Part shown: in pieces, positions 35,701-46,700 of the stretch | Numbering within the stretch: position 1 is the stretch's first letter | Layout: each line of letters opens with the position of its first letter | Assembly: GCA_026874595.1 (NCBI GenBank) | Contig: CM049313.1 | Location: 36,592,159-36,656,158, forward strand | Length of the DNA: 64,000 bases | Source: Sipunculus nudus | Lineage: Eukaryota; Annelida; Sipuncula; Golfingiida; Sipunculidae | Direction of reading: 5' to 3' | Made by a program: the position numbers and the translations under genes | The notes under the pieces: model-generated | The model's input: the letters and a program-made list of their open reading frames with translations, nothing else | Databases searched by the model: none | Told to the model about the DNA's origin: nothing

Positions 35701-37265
35701 ATACATATTAATCATGAGATGTTTCATCAGTTTCTGCAGACTGCGGACGCCATCTGTATTTTTTCGATTTTTTACGATTTTTTTCTCTATTTTTGAGACC
35801 TTAAAAGATGCAGTCATCTGTTAACAGGGCACAAATCATAACAACTGGACCTAGAATCTTAATTTTTGACATTGGGGGAGGCCCATGAAAAGTCTCCTTT
35901 GAAACCTGGAATTAGGTCTCTGTTACCCAGATTCTTCAAGCTATGGGGCTCTGAAGTACCCCCGCTGAATATTGAAAATTTGATACAAAAACTGAAATAT
36001 CTGAACAACTAATGCATTGATTACCATGGTTCTTTGCATGGATATTGATCATGGAGTGTTTCATAGGTTTCTGCAGACTGGTGGCGCCACCTGTATTTTT
36101 CGATTCTTTACAAATTTTTTTCACTATTTTTGAGACCTTTAAAGATATGAACATCTGTTAACAGGGCACAAATTATAACAACTGGACCTAGAATCTTCAT
36201 TCTTGACACACTGAAAAGTCTCCATGGAAACCTGAAATTAGGTCTCTGTTACCCATATCCTTCATGCTGTAGGGCCCCAAAGTACCCCCCAGAATAGTCA
36301 AAAATTTCATACAAAGAGATCATGAGATGTTTCATCAGTTTCTGCAGACTCCCTAGATACCTGGAATTAGGTCTCTGTTACCTATATTCTTCAAGCTATG
36401 GGGCTTGTTACACATTTTTACAATTTTTTTCTCTATTTTTAAGACCTTTAAGGATGTGGTTATGTGTCAACAGGGTACAAATTGTAACAACTGGACCTAG
36501 AATCTTCATTCTTGTCATGCAAGGAGGCTCATGAAAAGTGTCTGTGGAAACCTTAAATTAGTTCTCTGTTTCCCATATCCTTCAAGCTATAGGACTCCGA
36601 AGTATCCCTAAGAATAATGGACAATTTGATACAAAAGCTGAAGTAATTGACCAACTAATGCAGAGGTCACCATGATTCTTTACATGCATATTGATTATGG
36701 AGTGTTTCATCAGTTTCTTCAGACTTATGGTGCAACCTATATTTTATTAAATTTTTTTGAATTTTTTTTTCTATTTTTGAGACCTTTAAGGATGCTGTCA
36801 TCTGTTAACATGGCACAAATTGTAACAACTGGACCTAGAATCTTCATTCTTGTCATGCAAGGAGGCCCGTGAGAGTGTCTTTGGAAATCTGAAATTAGGT
36901 CTCTGTTACCCATATCCTTCACGCTATAGGACTCCGAAGTATCCCTCAGAATAATGGAAAATTTGATTCAAAAGCTGAAGTATCTGAACAATTAATGCAG
37001 AAATCACTATGATTCTTTGCATGGATGTTGACCATTAAGTGTTTTTATTAGTTTCTGCAGACTGGTGGAACCACCTGTATTTTTGTTAAAGTTTACGCAT
37101 TTTTTTCCATATTTTGAGATATATAAATTCAGATACAATCTTCGCTTATTCTTTAATCTGTTTGATGCTTCAGTTGAATGGGTATATACTACCATTCAGA
37201 TGATAAAATTTCCTTTTGCAAATCTCTTCCCAGTCAGCTGAGCGTCATGACCCATGGGTCACTTG
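32699..37265 (-). repeat. 337-bp tandem array inserted in the Helentron helicase (array I)
   Basis: At least ten consecutive units have the dyad position at 33047, 33384, 33722, 34058, 34395, 34732, 35069, 35406, 35743 and 36080, a 336-338 bp period. More diverged units run to about 37250. Variants alternate (GGCGCAACC at 34058, 34732 and 35406), giving a 674-bp dimeric higher-order repeat. The left end is the TAGCTCAG hairpin plus (GTCC)n and the right end is GACCCATGGGTCACTTG. TTTTA stands at both junctions (32694-32698 and 37266-37270), a possible target duplication. No genes: minus-strand frames of 60-80 codons are repeat artefacts. Confidence 0.9.
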
Positions 37266-37267
37266 TT

Positions 37268-38995
37268 TTATGGGTTATCAGGTATTCTAGAAAGAACATC
37301 TTTCTTTACATCATCTGTGACATCTGCTATAACTGTGTCAACTGGAATTATTATTACCTTAGTCGTGTTAGTACACTGGAATTTTTGCATATTATGATTG
37401 TCCACAGAAGTATTGTTTGTAAACAAATGTGTAGTTTGTGATTGATATGAACTGTTGGTAGTAAGAAGACAAGCTTTAAGGGTATCAATATCACCTTTTG
37501 CGTGTTGTCCTTCACGTAGCCGGTTCAAAAGTTCTGCGAAATCATGATCATTTCTTTGCCGCATGATTTCAGTAAGTTCATACATATGAAATGTGTCTAC
37601 CCACAAGTTAAGTGCAAGAGGTCCATAATTATCAGACTAGTTAGTGAAAATCCAGCTGTCCATTACTGATTGCAGCTGGAAGAGGTCTCCAATGACAATT
37701 ACATGGATGCCGCCAAATGGTTCTTTGTTGCCTTTAATTTCTTTAAAACGCAAATTTACAAAATTGAACATGCGATTTCCTACCATGCTTATTTCATCAA
37801 TTATTAATATCTGAAGGTGTCTGTACTGTGTCCTCAGTGTGTTCAGGATTGCTGATGACAATTTTCTGTAATCAAACCCTTTATTTGGATCTATTCTAAA
37901 AGCATTATGTAATGTGGATCCTTGAACATTGTAGGCAGCCTTTCCTGTAGGTGCAGTAACTAGTATCTTGCAGTCTAATGGATTGTCACCTTCAGTACCA
38001 CATAGGTGACGATGCAAGGTTTGAAAGAGAGCTCTGAGCAAAACTGATTTACCGACACCTGAACCACCAGTTAAAAATACATGTAATGGTGTACATGAAC
38101 ATTTGACATGTTTGATGATGTGTTTGAAGACTGTGAGTTGTTTGTCATTTAGACCCTGAATTAACTGTTTATATTCAACATCAGGTATTCTGCCAGGCAA
38201 TGTGAGCGGTTCTTGTGCTGTGGTTCTCGGTGGCAGTCCAAGTTCAGCTGTCAAATCATAGTTCTGCAAGTGATCCGACCTTTCTGGGTCAAAAAATGCA
38301 AACTTGTCACAGGGAACGTGTGGCTGATTGCATCTTTATTCTCAGCATGTTCATTTTTAGGAGCTATATGTGCATATTCAGTTTCATGGTCATGTTCAGC
38401 TTGGTCCTGTGCTTCTTGCAAAACATCTGCATTGTGTTCATACTGTTTTCTTTTGAACTCAATCTGTATTTTTATCTTGTTATATTGTTCAGAGTATGTT
38501 TTTGAACCATTCAAAAGGTCTCTGGTTTCATCTCTTCATGATGAGAACAACAGTAGCCTCTCACGATAGCAGTTTTCAGGGTCTATTTTCTCAGTATACC
38601 GAACATATCTGAGAACTCTTGGAATTTGTCTGCGAGTGTATGTTGTACCATTTGCCAAGGTGATACTGAGTTTTTCTTCTGTGTTTACACCAGGAATTTC
38701 TTCATTTTGATTTATGTCAAGATCTTCAGTGTTGTCAAGAAATGCATCAACCGCTGTGTCTGAAGGGTATTTAACATTAATCGCTGGTGCATAGTCAACC
38801 AGACACCAATTTTAAAATGCTCTTGGCCGTTTTGAATATCTGTTAATGATATTACTTGCTGCTATATCTGTTAGATTTTGTGGGAGCTGCTCAAGCTGTT
38901 CTTTCCTTTCGAGTAAAAATGTTCTTTCTTCTGGAGGGGCAGTCAGTATAAATATTACATCTCTAGTGGCTCTTGTCATTGGAAGTTGTAATACG
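37268..38995 (-). pseudogene. Helentron Pif1-type helicase, N-terminal part
   Basis: After the segment after Rep (LVLQLPMTRATRD, then FLDNTEDLD), the domain shows Walker A GGSGVGKS, motif Ia APTGKAAYNV, Walker B IIDEISMV, motif III GDLFQL and motif IV ELTEIMRQ. This order is typical of SF1 Pif1/RecD-like helicases, the 5'-3' motor of rolling-circle transposons. It is broken by stops at 38812, 38536 (where the family usually has Trp in PWRDE) and 37637, and by a frameshift near 38260. It ends at the array insertion. Confidence 0.88.
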
Positions 38996-38997
38996 AG

Positions 38998-40522
38998 CTA
39001 TGCTGCTTCTTGAGCACATATTTCAACAGCATTTAAAAACTGGTTTCCCATATCTCTCACCTGTTGTCTAAGATTTTTTCCCTTTTTTCTAGCTCCTTTA
39101 CAAACAGCATCTAGCAAAGCACTCATTCCCCTTTGACTTTTGCTTACATAGGAAACTATGTATGTTGTACATGCATAAGGGTCAAGTATAAACTGAAGGT
39201 CATGGTTAGCTTTCCATGCAGTAAACAAAAGTCTCATATATCCATTGATTTTTATTTCAGAAGGTGGTCTTTTTAGGAATACTTTTGGACCTTTAATGGA
39301 TGTGCGTAAGGCCATGTAGTAGTCATCTAGAGAGATTTTAAAGTTGTTAGGAAATCGTGAAAAGACAGGTCACTGTCAACATTAAAGCTTGTGTTTTTCA
39401 TCAACTTCGGTGTCATGTGGTTCGAGAATTTTAGTTTGTGGCATGGGTGGCATTTGAAAGTTAAAACGACAGACTGGCTTCCTTTTCCTTCTACAAGATC
39501 TGGAATGTCTGTGAGTTTGTAAATCTATCAGGTCATGATGGACCTTATCATTTGTCGAGCAGTTAACATGGTCATCAATGTATTTGGTGACAGCATCATG
39601 TTCATGTTGACCATAAATGGGTGCATTCTCAATCCACATGAGCATATGATAATGTTGAGAGCCACGATTTTGAAATTCAACTCTGTAAGAAAAGTCTTTC
39701 AGAGTTCCAAGAGGTGAATATACACTTCGTAAAACAGTGTGAATAAATGAATGAACTCTGTGATCAAAATATCGCACACATGTTACAGGATCAGCCTTTA
39801 CCAATCGTGTTTTATTTACCAAATCCATTTGTCTGATATCATCACTTGAATAAGTTTCCCCATCAATCAGTTTACCAAGAATGATCAGCAGGTCTTCCCA
39901 ATGGGTGGTTGCAGCTGATAGTAATATAAACCATGTTGGCAATCCTAGTTGTCTAATCATGGCAAACAGGTCTTTTTTACGTGCTTCAAAATATGGAGGA
40001 GAGCCTCGCATTGATCTGAAAATTCTGTAGCCTTCATCCAATCTTGTCAATCCATGAAGAGTGCTTTCATTCAAAACATCCTGAACTGAATATTTTTTCC
40101 CTTTTGTTTTGCATCGACGAATTGCTAGGCTAACTTTTCCTGTAATCTGTTCTATTTGTAATTTCTTCATTTTGTAGAAGAGATTTGGCACATTTGCAGC
40201 AACTCTGCGGTCAAGTGCTCGGAGTTCCCATTTGCATATGTCACTGTAATGAGCAGGCAATTTTCTTTCAGCATTGCTTAATCTCCTTTGGTCATAGAAT
40301 ATTGTTGGAAACGAAAAATATTCTGAATCTTTGTCCTGAAACAATCTCAAAAGCTTCTGTCCTTCTCCAGGAGCTACCGATATTGTCATTCCTTGCGAGT
40401 TCTGTATCATCAAGCATGGAATCTAGAATTCCTCCTTGTTCATCTTCTTGTATTTCTTCAAAATGGTCATCATCTGATAAACATTCATCCACTGATGTAT
40501 TGATCCACTGTTTATTGTTCAC
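38998..40522 (-). pseudogene. Helentron HUH-type Rep nuclease (Helitron-like N domain)
   Basis: The longest open piece is 343 codons (39382-40413). It contains FRSMRGSPPYF and GLPTWFILLSAA of the Helitron-like N domain, then FQNRGSQHYHMLMW, where HYH is the HUH metal motif. The following piece (38998-39315) has FLKRPPSEI, DPYACTTYIVSYVSKSQRG and MSALLD, where the two tyrosines before K are the expected nucleophiles for DNA nicking and strand transfer. A frameshift near 39370 and another near 40410-40520 separate the pieces. A stop after QEAA (38998-39000) splits it from the helicase. Confidence 0.9.
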
Positions 40523-40527
40523 TGATT

Positions 40528-41341
40528 TTACAGATGTAATATATCTGTTGCTAGTAAAGTGGGGTCTATACTGTCTGGCCAGCTATCAGAATTCTTTACA
40601 GAGTGTCTGAACCATGTCTGATTACAACAACAACATACATATATGGGACATTCATATATAGATGTATGCAATTTCAATATACACTCTGTTAGATCTGCGC
40701 CCTGTTTACTCTTCAAATTAACTATTTTTTTCATCCTTTCTGTGAGATTCATCAGTTCTTTTTTTGTGCCCTCGTGGCTGTATTTCTGCGAGTTTCGGTT
40801 TTTCCGTGTAGAAGGTCAGTTCTTTTCCTTTTTATGGCGATTCTCTCAGCTTCTCTGAGAAAATCATCCTCTGATCTTCTTCTTTTTTTACAGGTTGATT
40901 CTCTGACACGTTCCATTTGTCTGTAAATTTTATTTTGTCTAGCAGTTTACCTCTGTTGTTTGTCAGCTGTTCTTTCTTTTTGTCTGTAAGATTCTTTTGT
41001 CTCAAGTTTGCTTATGTTGTTTCTCAGAATTTCTTTCTTTTTGTCTATAACTTTCATTTTGTCTGGCAGTTTGCCTCTGTTGTTTGTCAGCTGTTCTTTC
41101 TTTTGTCTGTAAGATTCTTTTTGTCTGGCAGTTTGTTTCTGTTGTTTCTCAGCATTTCTTTCTTTTTGTCTATAAGTTTCAATTTGTCTGGCAGTTTGCC
41201 TCTGTTGTTTGTCAGCTGTTCTTTCTTTTTGTCTGTATGATTCATTTTGTCTGGCAGTTTGCCTCTGTTTTCTTTTTAGGTCTTTTCAATTTGCTTTGTT
41301 CCTCTGAGCTTGATTCATTATTTTCTTTTGCATGTACTCTT
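40528..41341 (-). pseudogene. Helentron basic coiled repeats and Cys-rich segment
   Basis: From about 41300 to 40900 a unit of about 63 bp repeats five or six times and encodes RQTARQ, E.YRQKER and A.KQQ, a highly basic, helix-prone 21-residue repeat. Several units have one-base indels, so the frame is lost. The next piece (40528-40752) includes CPIYVCCCCNQTWF, a probable zinc-binding Cys cluster just before Rep. On the plus strand the same repeats create spurious frames rich in Phe, Ser and Val. Confidence 0.7.
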
Positions 41342-42159
41342 TCAAATATTGTTTTTTGTCATTTTTTGTTGCTGATCTTCAAAATATTGTAATATCAATT
41401 GAACATCATGTTTAGAAACGTTTCCATCAGAAGTTGAGCTTTCGTTGAATTTATCAACGACGCTCATGTTTGCCTGGGTTCGATCCACTGCCTGGCTGTC
41501 TGAGTTAGTTGTCTGTTTAGTTTGTATAGTATAGAAATATGTTACTTCAAACATGGTTGCTTTAATCAAATATGCGTAGTTTGATATATATTTGAAATGT
41601 TCTGATGGCAGTGTTAGAAGAACCGATGTGCCACAAGGTGTAGCATACCCAAGATGATTTCTGCTATGCGGATCAAACACATAGTAATAATTCTGGTGAT
41701 ACAAAATTGCAATCGCATTTCCTCCTACAATTATTAGACTCTCTTGCAAGTGACTTGTGACAAAGCATCTTGGTAAAACATATAGGGTGCTTGCACATCA
41801 GAATGATTAAGGAAACCACCTGTGATCAAAGTGGGTTTTACCTCGAAATTATGATCAAGGCATTGTATATACTCCGGTATTTCATCCCATGCCATGTATC
41901 CTTTATCAGGGACATCTGACATTAATGTTCTGTACAAATGATCACCTTCAATTAATATTGTATCCATGTCATTTGCTTGCAATTCAGCAAGGTCATGTAT
42001 GGTGGAATATAGAAGAACAACAACTGCATTGGGGACACATTGTTTCCCGATCGACTCTGATGGAAATTGATGATCACCTTGGTGAAAAGTGCCTCTCGCA
42101 ATTTTAGCACTAGATACAGCAGGGACTGGTATAGCTGAAGCCATGGTTGGGCAGATCAC
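41342..42159 (-). pseudogene. Helentron N-terminal cysteine-protease-like domain
   Basis: Two overlapping frames (41734-42159 and 41342-41749) joined by a one-base shift near 41740. The first carries HQGDHQF and GKQCVPNAVVVLLYS, a candidate nucleophilic Cys at a helix start, followed by TILIEGDHLY. The second carries YYVFDPHSRN, a D-x-H pair. A Cys plus D-x-H triad in this layout resembles the C76/OTU-type deubiquitinase domains found in large DNA virus tegument proteins and in some transposon polyproteins. The role in transposition is unknown; removal of ubiquitin-like tags is the family-based guess. Confidence 0.65.
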
Positions 42160-42640
42160 ATAGATTAAAAAACTAGTCCCTTTGTGTCAAGTAGGGGGGA
42201 AATCTTACAAGTAAAGAAAATCTGAGAGTAGTGGCTGTGAGAATGGCAGGAGTCGTTTTATGAAAGTTAAAGAAAACTTTAAAACTGATAATGAAAATGT
42301 TGAGAGGAGAAGAAAAAAGAAAAGGAGTACCTTCTTATTATTATAAAAACTGCTATGGAAAACGGAATACTAGAGGTGCCAAATGGAGTTTCAGCCTTCA
42401 AACAAAGCTGAATGCAGAAGAAAGTTAAGCAGTAGTTCGTGAGAATATGGTAAGTACAAAGAACAAGTACTACAGGCCTCATGCGAACCTGTGCAAAGTT
42501 TGGGAGTATGAATGGAGGTTTATTTTAAAAATTTAATATTGATCCTCTTAAGTCCTGCATATCTACCTTAGTCATTATGATTATAGGAAAATGGACGTTT
42601 CGGACCTGCAAGTTTCAGACTAGGACATTTTAAAACTAGA
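42160..42640. other. Flank of the Helentron
   Basis: Contains a 67-codon minus-strand frame without recognisable content. The plus strand at 42258-42340 encodes a basic, lysine-rich stretch that could be worn transposon coding sequence. No 5' terminus of the Helentron was identified. Confidence 0.35.
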
Positions 42641-44030
42641 ATATGGGTAGTCGACAAGCGACTATGTGTAATCAGAGTGGGACGGGTGAAGTGAGGCATG
42701 GTTTAAGTGGCAAGAGGAATAGAGTGAGGTGTGTTGCATATTAGCATGGATGTCTGCAGTGTAAACGTGAATGTAGGTGGTGCCATCAGGATATATAAAC
42801 CTGCAAAATTTCAGGTGGATAAGTCAAACCACTGCTGAGATATGAGTGATTTTATCCCAAGGCAGATGAACAGATGGACGCTGTGCATAAGTGGTTGCAG
42901 GTGGCGCCCCCGGTTTTGCCTATGATGAAGAGATATGTGAGCTATCTATACACAAGCAACATTTTGGCCCAATCGGTCAAACGGTTCCCGAGATATGGGC
43001 TTGGATGTCTGCAGAGTAAACGTGAATGTAGGTGGCGCCACCTTTCATAAAACAAGAAAGCTGTCCAGGATGTATAGCATGCAAAATTTCAGGTGGATAA
43101 ATCTAACCACTTCTGAGATATGAGTTATTTTATCCCAAGGCAGATGAACAGATGGACTCTGTGCATAAGTGGTTGCAGGTGGCGACACTAGTTTGCCTAT
43201 GATGAAGAGCTATGTGAGATCTATACACATGCAAACGTAAAAGTAGGTGGCGCCACCTGTCATAAAATTGATAAGGATGTTTAAACCTGCAAAATTTCTG
43301 GTGGATAAGTCAAACCACTTCTGATATATGAGTGATGAACAGATGGACGCTGTGAAAAAATCGTTGCAGGTGGTGCCACCATTTTTAGTGTGTTATAAAG
43401 CTATCAAAGGGCAACATTTGTGCAAAATTTTAAGCCTGATCGGTCCAACGGTTCCCGAGATATGTGGGTTTATGTGTGGAAACAGACGCACAAGTGGACG
43501 CTGGGCAGAGAGGAAAGGTCAGAGGTGAACCAAGAATGAGGGGGCAGCAGTTCACATGTGACCGATCATAATTCCTAATTTTAAAAAATTCTTCCCAGTG
43601 GTTATGGAGGAGTTCTCCAGAAACCTATGCGGTGATGGCGGTAGCTTCAGCGTCCGACTGAAAACATAGTATCCGCAAAACTCTGTTTGGGCGGATACAA
43701 TGATTGTAGCTGGCACCACCAGTCTTATATACAACGAAGAGATATATAAATATGCCGAATGTCAGACTGATATGTCAAACCCCTCCTGTGAAATAAGCAG
43801 GGACATACACTGTGCAAAATTATTGTAGGTGGCGCCACCAGTCTTGTACACTATAAAGCTACCCGATATGTATAAACATGCCCAATTTTAGGCTGATGTT
43901 TCAAATTCCTCTGAAGAAATAAGCAGGCGCATACACTGCAAAAGTCAATGTAGGTGGCACCACCTGTCTTGTAAATGAGAATACCATCAAAGACGCATAG
44001 ACAGGTCAAAATATCAGTCCAATACATCAA
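42641..44030 (+). mobile_element. Dyad-bearing element, diverged copy 3, with a short array behind it
   Basis: Related to the 22734 and 24057 copies: GGGTAGTCGACAAGCGACTA near the start, and GATGAACAGATGGACGCTGTG modules. Dyads are at 42776 (decayed), 42900 (GGTGGCGCCCCC), 43031, 43246 and 43369. The terminal hairpin is at 43669-43698. From 43703 a 115-125 bp unit repeats about three times, with dyads at 43828 and 43953 (GGTGGCACCACC). Short ORFs inside are repeat artefacts. Confidence 0.75.
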
Positions 44031-44079
44031 ACTTCACCAGAGTTTGATGCACTGGGCTTACAAGGCTTCGGTGAGTAAG

Positions 44080-45540
44080 GCAGTTGCCCCCGAGTGACCT
44101 GTGACAAATTGCTGCCTCAAGCTACTGCACTGAGTGAACTCTTGACCTGCACCTGGCTAGACTGACTGAACTTTTGACCTGTACCTGGCTGCACTGAGTG
44201 AACACTTGACCTGTTGCATAATCAGACACAGTTGGCAGTCTGCCAAAGCTATAAATAGATTCAGGCTGAACTTTGGTGCCAGAAATGATGCAGTGAGCAG
44301 TCTGCCAAAGCTATAAATAGAATGCAGCTACTGCACTGAGTGAACTCTTGACTTATACCTGGCTGCACTTCTTCCAATCCTGGCACTGTGCCAAAACTAT
44401 TTATAGAGCTGACATCATCTTGGCTTATAGCCAAATTCAAGGCACTGGCAATCTTCCAATGGTATACCATTATATAGCTAACATATATAGCCATATATAG
44501 CTAACATATATGGTAAAATGACTCAATTCTATCTCCATAATTCAGCCAAAAATCATTCATGTGGAACCATTAATGACAATTATTATAAAAATTATTGTAG
44601 GGATTATTCTTGTAAAATATTAAACAAACTGGCTTCAGTGGCATCAGTCGAAAAACGTTTCGCAGGTTTATAACTCATATAGGAAGATACAGCAAACTGG
44701 CTAAGCCAAAAAGCACTGAACCAAAACCATTTGACCAAACTTGAATTATCAACATCTGAGGACAATTAATGTGAAAGATTTAAGAATTTGGCCCAGTGGT
44801 TTTTGAGAAGAAGATCTATGTAGCCACTGAGCTAAAATGGGCTGTTATGGCATATGACTAAATTCAGCTTCCCATAACTTAGCCAAAAGTCACTGAAAAG
44901 AGACCATTTGAACAAACTTCAGAAAGCACTACCCTAGAATCATTTCTGTGCAAAATTAAACATTTTGGCCATATGGTTTCAGAGAAGAAATTTTTTTTGT
45001 AGCCCTCAGTGTGATACAGGCACTGATGACCCCGTACAAAAAAGGCCGATGCAGGTGGCGCCACCAATACCTCAATTTCAGATATGACCTATGTGACCAA
45101 CAATGGCATAAAATTTGGTGATGATAGGTCCAGCCGTTTCTGAGATTTAAATTTTAATATGCTTTTTTGCACAGTTAACAAAGTTCAACCTCCTGTAACT
45201 CGGCCAAAAATCTCCGAACTGGAACCATTCGAACAAACTTGAGAAAAATTGTTCCAGGGATCATTTCTGTGAAATATTGGACAATTTGGCTGGACAGTTT
45301 CGGAGAAGAAGATTTTTAAAGCTTTTTAAGCTTTTTCCCTATAAAATCTAAGAAAGTGCAGTTAGAAAAAAACTAAACAAAATCCGATATAGTTTTTTGG
45401 ATGACTGATTTTTTTGCAAAAAAAATTGGTGATGCTAGCTCCTGCCGTTTTGAGATACCTATGGTTAACGTACAGACGACGCACGACACACGACGGACGA
45501 CGCCGCACCATCGCAAAACTCACAGGTTCGCTAAAAAAAG
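44080..45540. repeat. Diverged repeat block related to 18740-20420
   Basis: Begins with a 40-50 bp minisatellite around CACTGAGTGAACTCTTGACC (44110-44360). It then holds three or four poorly conserved units with GCCAAAA.TCACTGAA and CCATTTGAACAAACTT phrases. One intact dyad is at 45054-45065. The end is marked by CGACGGACGACGCC microsatellite near 45490. No genes. Confidence 0.6.
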
Positions 45541-46229
45541 GAAGATATCTGAAACTTAAGTTCAAAAGGTAAAGGGGGACTTGAGGATAGAATGACCTTT
45601 TTTATATTTCTCTTGTCAAAGCCTTTGGCGCTCTGAGTTTTCTCGTCTAATGCCTCTCGTTTTTTTCTCTCTTGTAGTTTTCTCTTGTTTGCTCTCAAGC
45701 TCGTTTGCTCAGGATTTTTGTTAAAGTTTTGCTGAGGATTCTTGCTCAAGTTTTGCTCTTCTGCTCAAATTTTGATCAGTATTTTTGCTCAAGTTTTGCT
45801 CTTTTGCTCAAAATTTTGCTCTTTTGCCCAACATTTTTTATCAAGTTTGCTCAAGTTTATTGGCTCAAGTTTGCTCTGCGTTTTTATCTGGTTACTGCTT
45901 TGCTGCAAAAAAAACCCTGGGGATCTTGTACCTAAGAAATCAAACTGTATTATTAAAATTATCTTTTGATCAACAATGGTTCTGGAGAACCTAAAGCCTA
46001 CCAGGAACCTGAAAAAAAGAAGATTATTAGAGAATTGCAAAATTATAAGTACAAATCACAATAAAAGTGCAACTATTGTGTAAATAATTCAACCAGGATT
46101 CGGACGATAAGTGATATCTACAAACATCACAATATCTGACAGCAGCAATAATCATATTATTACATTCCATGTAATGATATAACAATATGCATAAAAAATC
46201 TTCAGTATTTTTAAAGTTACGGGGGTTAC
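45541..46229. repeat. TTGCTC-rich low-complexity tract
   Basis: From 45700 to 45880 TTTGCTCAAGTT and TTTTGCTC repeat irregularly, so several overlapping plus-strand frames rich in Phe, Ser and Leu are open. None looks like a protein. The remainder is AT-rich and empty. Confidence 0.6.
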
Positions 46230-46700
46230 AATAATGCTAGAATTGAGCCAATTTGACCCAGAAGATCAAGGTCAAGAATACCTAAAATATTTCAAGAACT
46301 CAGTTAAAAAACTTGAGTGTTGAATGTGAGGGAAAAATCCACAAACTTCATAAGTTATTATGTTCACAAGACAACTATAATTTCACCTTAAAGATCCAAG
46401 TGAAGATCGCTGTTTTTCGAATTCGTCCAAAATTTGGCTAGGAACAATTTGTTTCAAATTTTGGGGAAAAATATGCAGCCCTTCAAAAGTTATCACGTTC
46501 ACATGACAATAAGCATAATTTGCCTTGACCTTGAAGATTCTGGTAAAGGTCACTATATATAGTCTTCAAACATTTCAAAGAACTTGGTAGGAACAATATG
46601 CGTGTCAAATTTAAGAGCAAAATGTTAAATAATTCAAAAGTTAATGGGTTCACAAAAATTTTACACTTAAAAAATTTGCAGTGAAAATGAGAAAAATCTA
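46230..46700. repeat. About 140-bp diverged tandem repeat, three copies
   Basis: AAGTTAT followed by GTTCACA recurs near 46355, 46488 and 46630, with GATCAAGGTCAAG or CCTTGACCTTGAAG between them. No coding sequence. Confidence 0.6.

Larger units (their letters stand above)
31634..42159 (-). mobile_element. Autonomous-type Helentron relic (protease-like, Rep, helicase, endonuclease)
   Basis: One minus-strand coding series, read from 42159 down to 31634: cysteine-protease-like domain, basic coiled repeats, Cys-rich segment, HUH Rep, Pif1-type helicase and AP-type endonuclease. This order, with an endonuclease fused behind the helicase, is what distinguishes Helentrons from canonical Helitrons. 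It is dead: frameshifts lie near 41740, 40410-40520, 39370, 38260 and 31900. In-frame stops lie at 38998-39000, 38812-38814, 38536-38538, 37637-37639 and 32224-32226, and a 4.6-kb array sits in the helicase. Removing the array leaves about 6 kb. Element ends beyond 31634 and 42159 were not located. Confidence 0.85.

Noticed and set aside
33324-36922. Short frames in array I, such as those with KILGPV and NRKKN words.
   Set aside because: They occur in every 337-bp unit with different breaks, the mark of repeat DNA and not of genes.
40917-41392. Phe/Ser/Val-rich plus-strand frames resembling membrane proteins.
   Set aside because: They are the antisense of the basic RQTARQ repeats of the minus-strand Helentron protein.
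45531-45969. Overlapping frames with repeated Lys/Arg (minus) or Phe/Ser/Leu (plus) as a gene.
   Set aside because: They come from a TTGCTC low-complexity tract with three plus-strand frames open at once.
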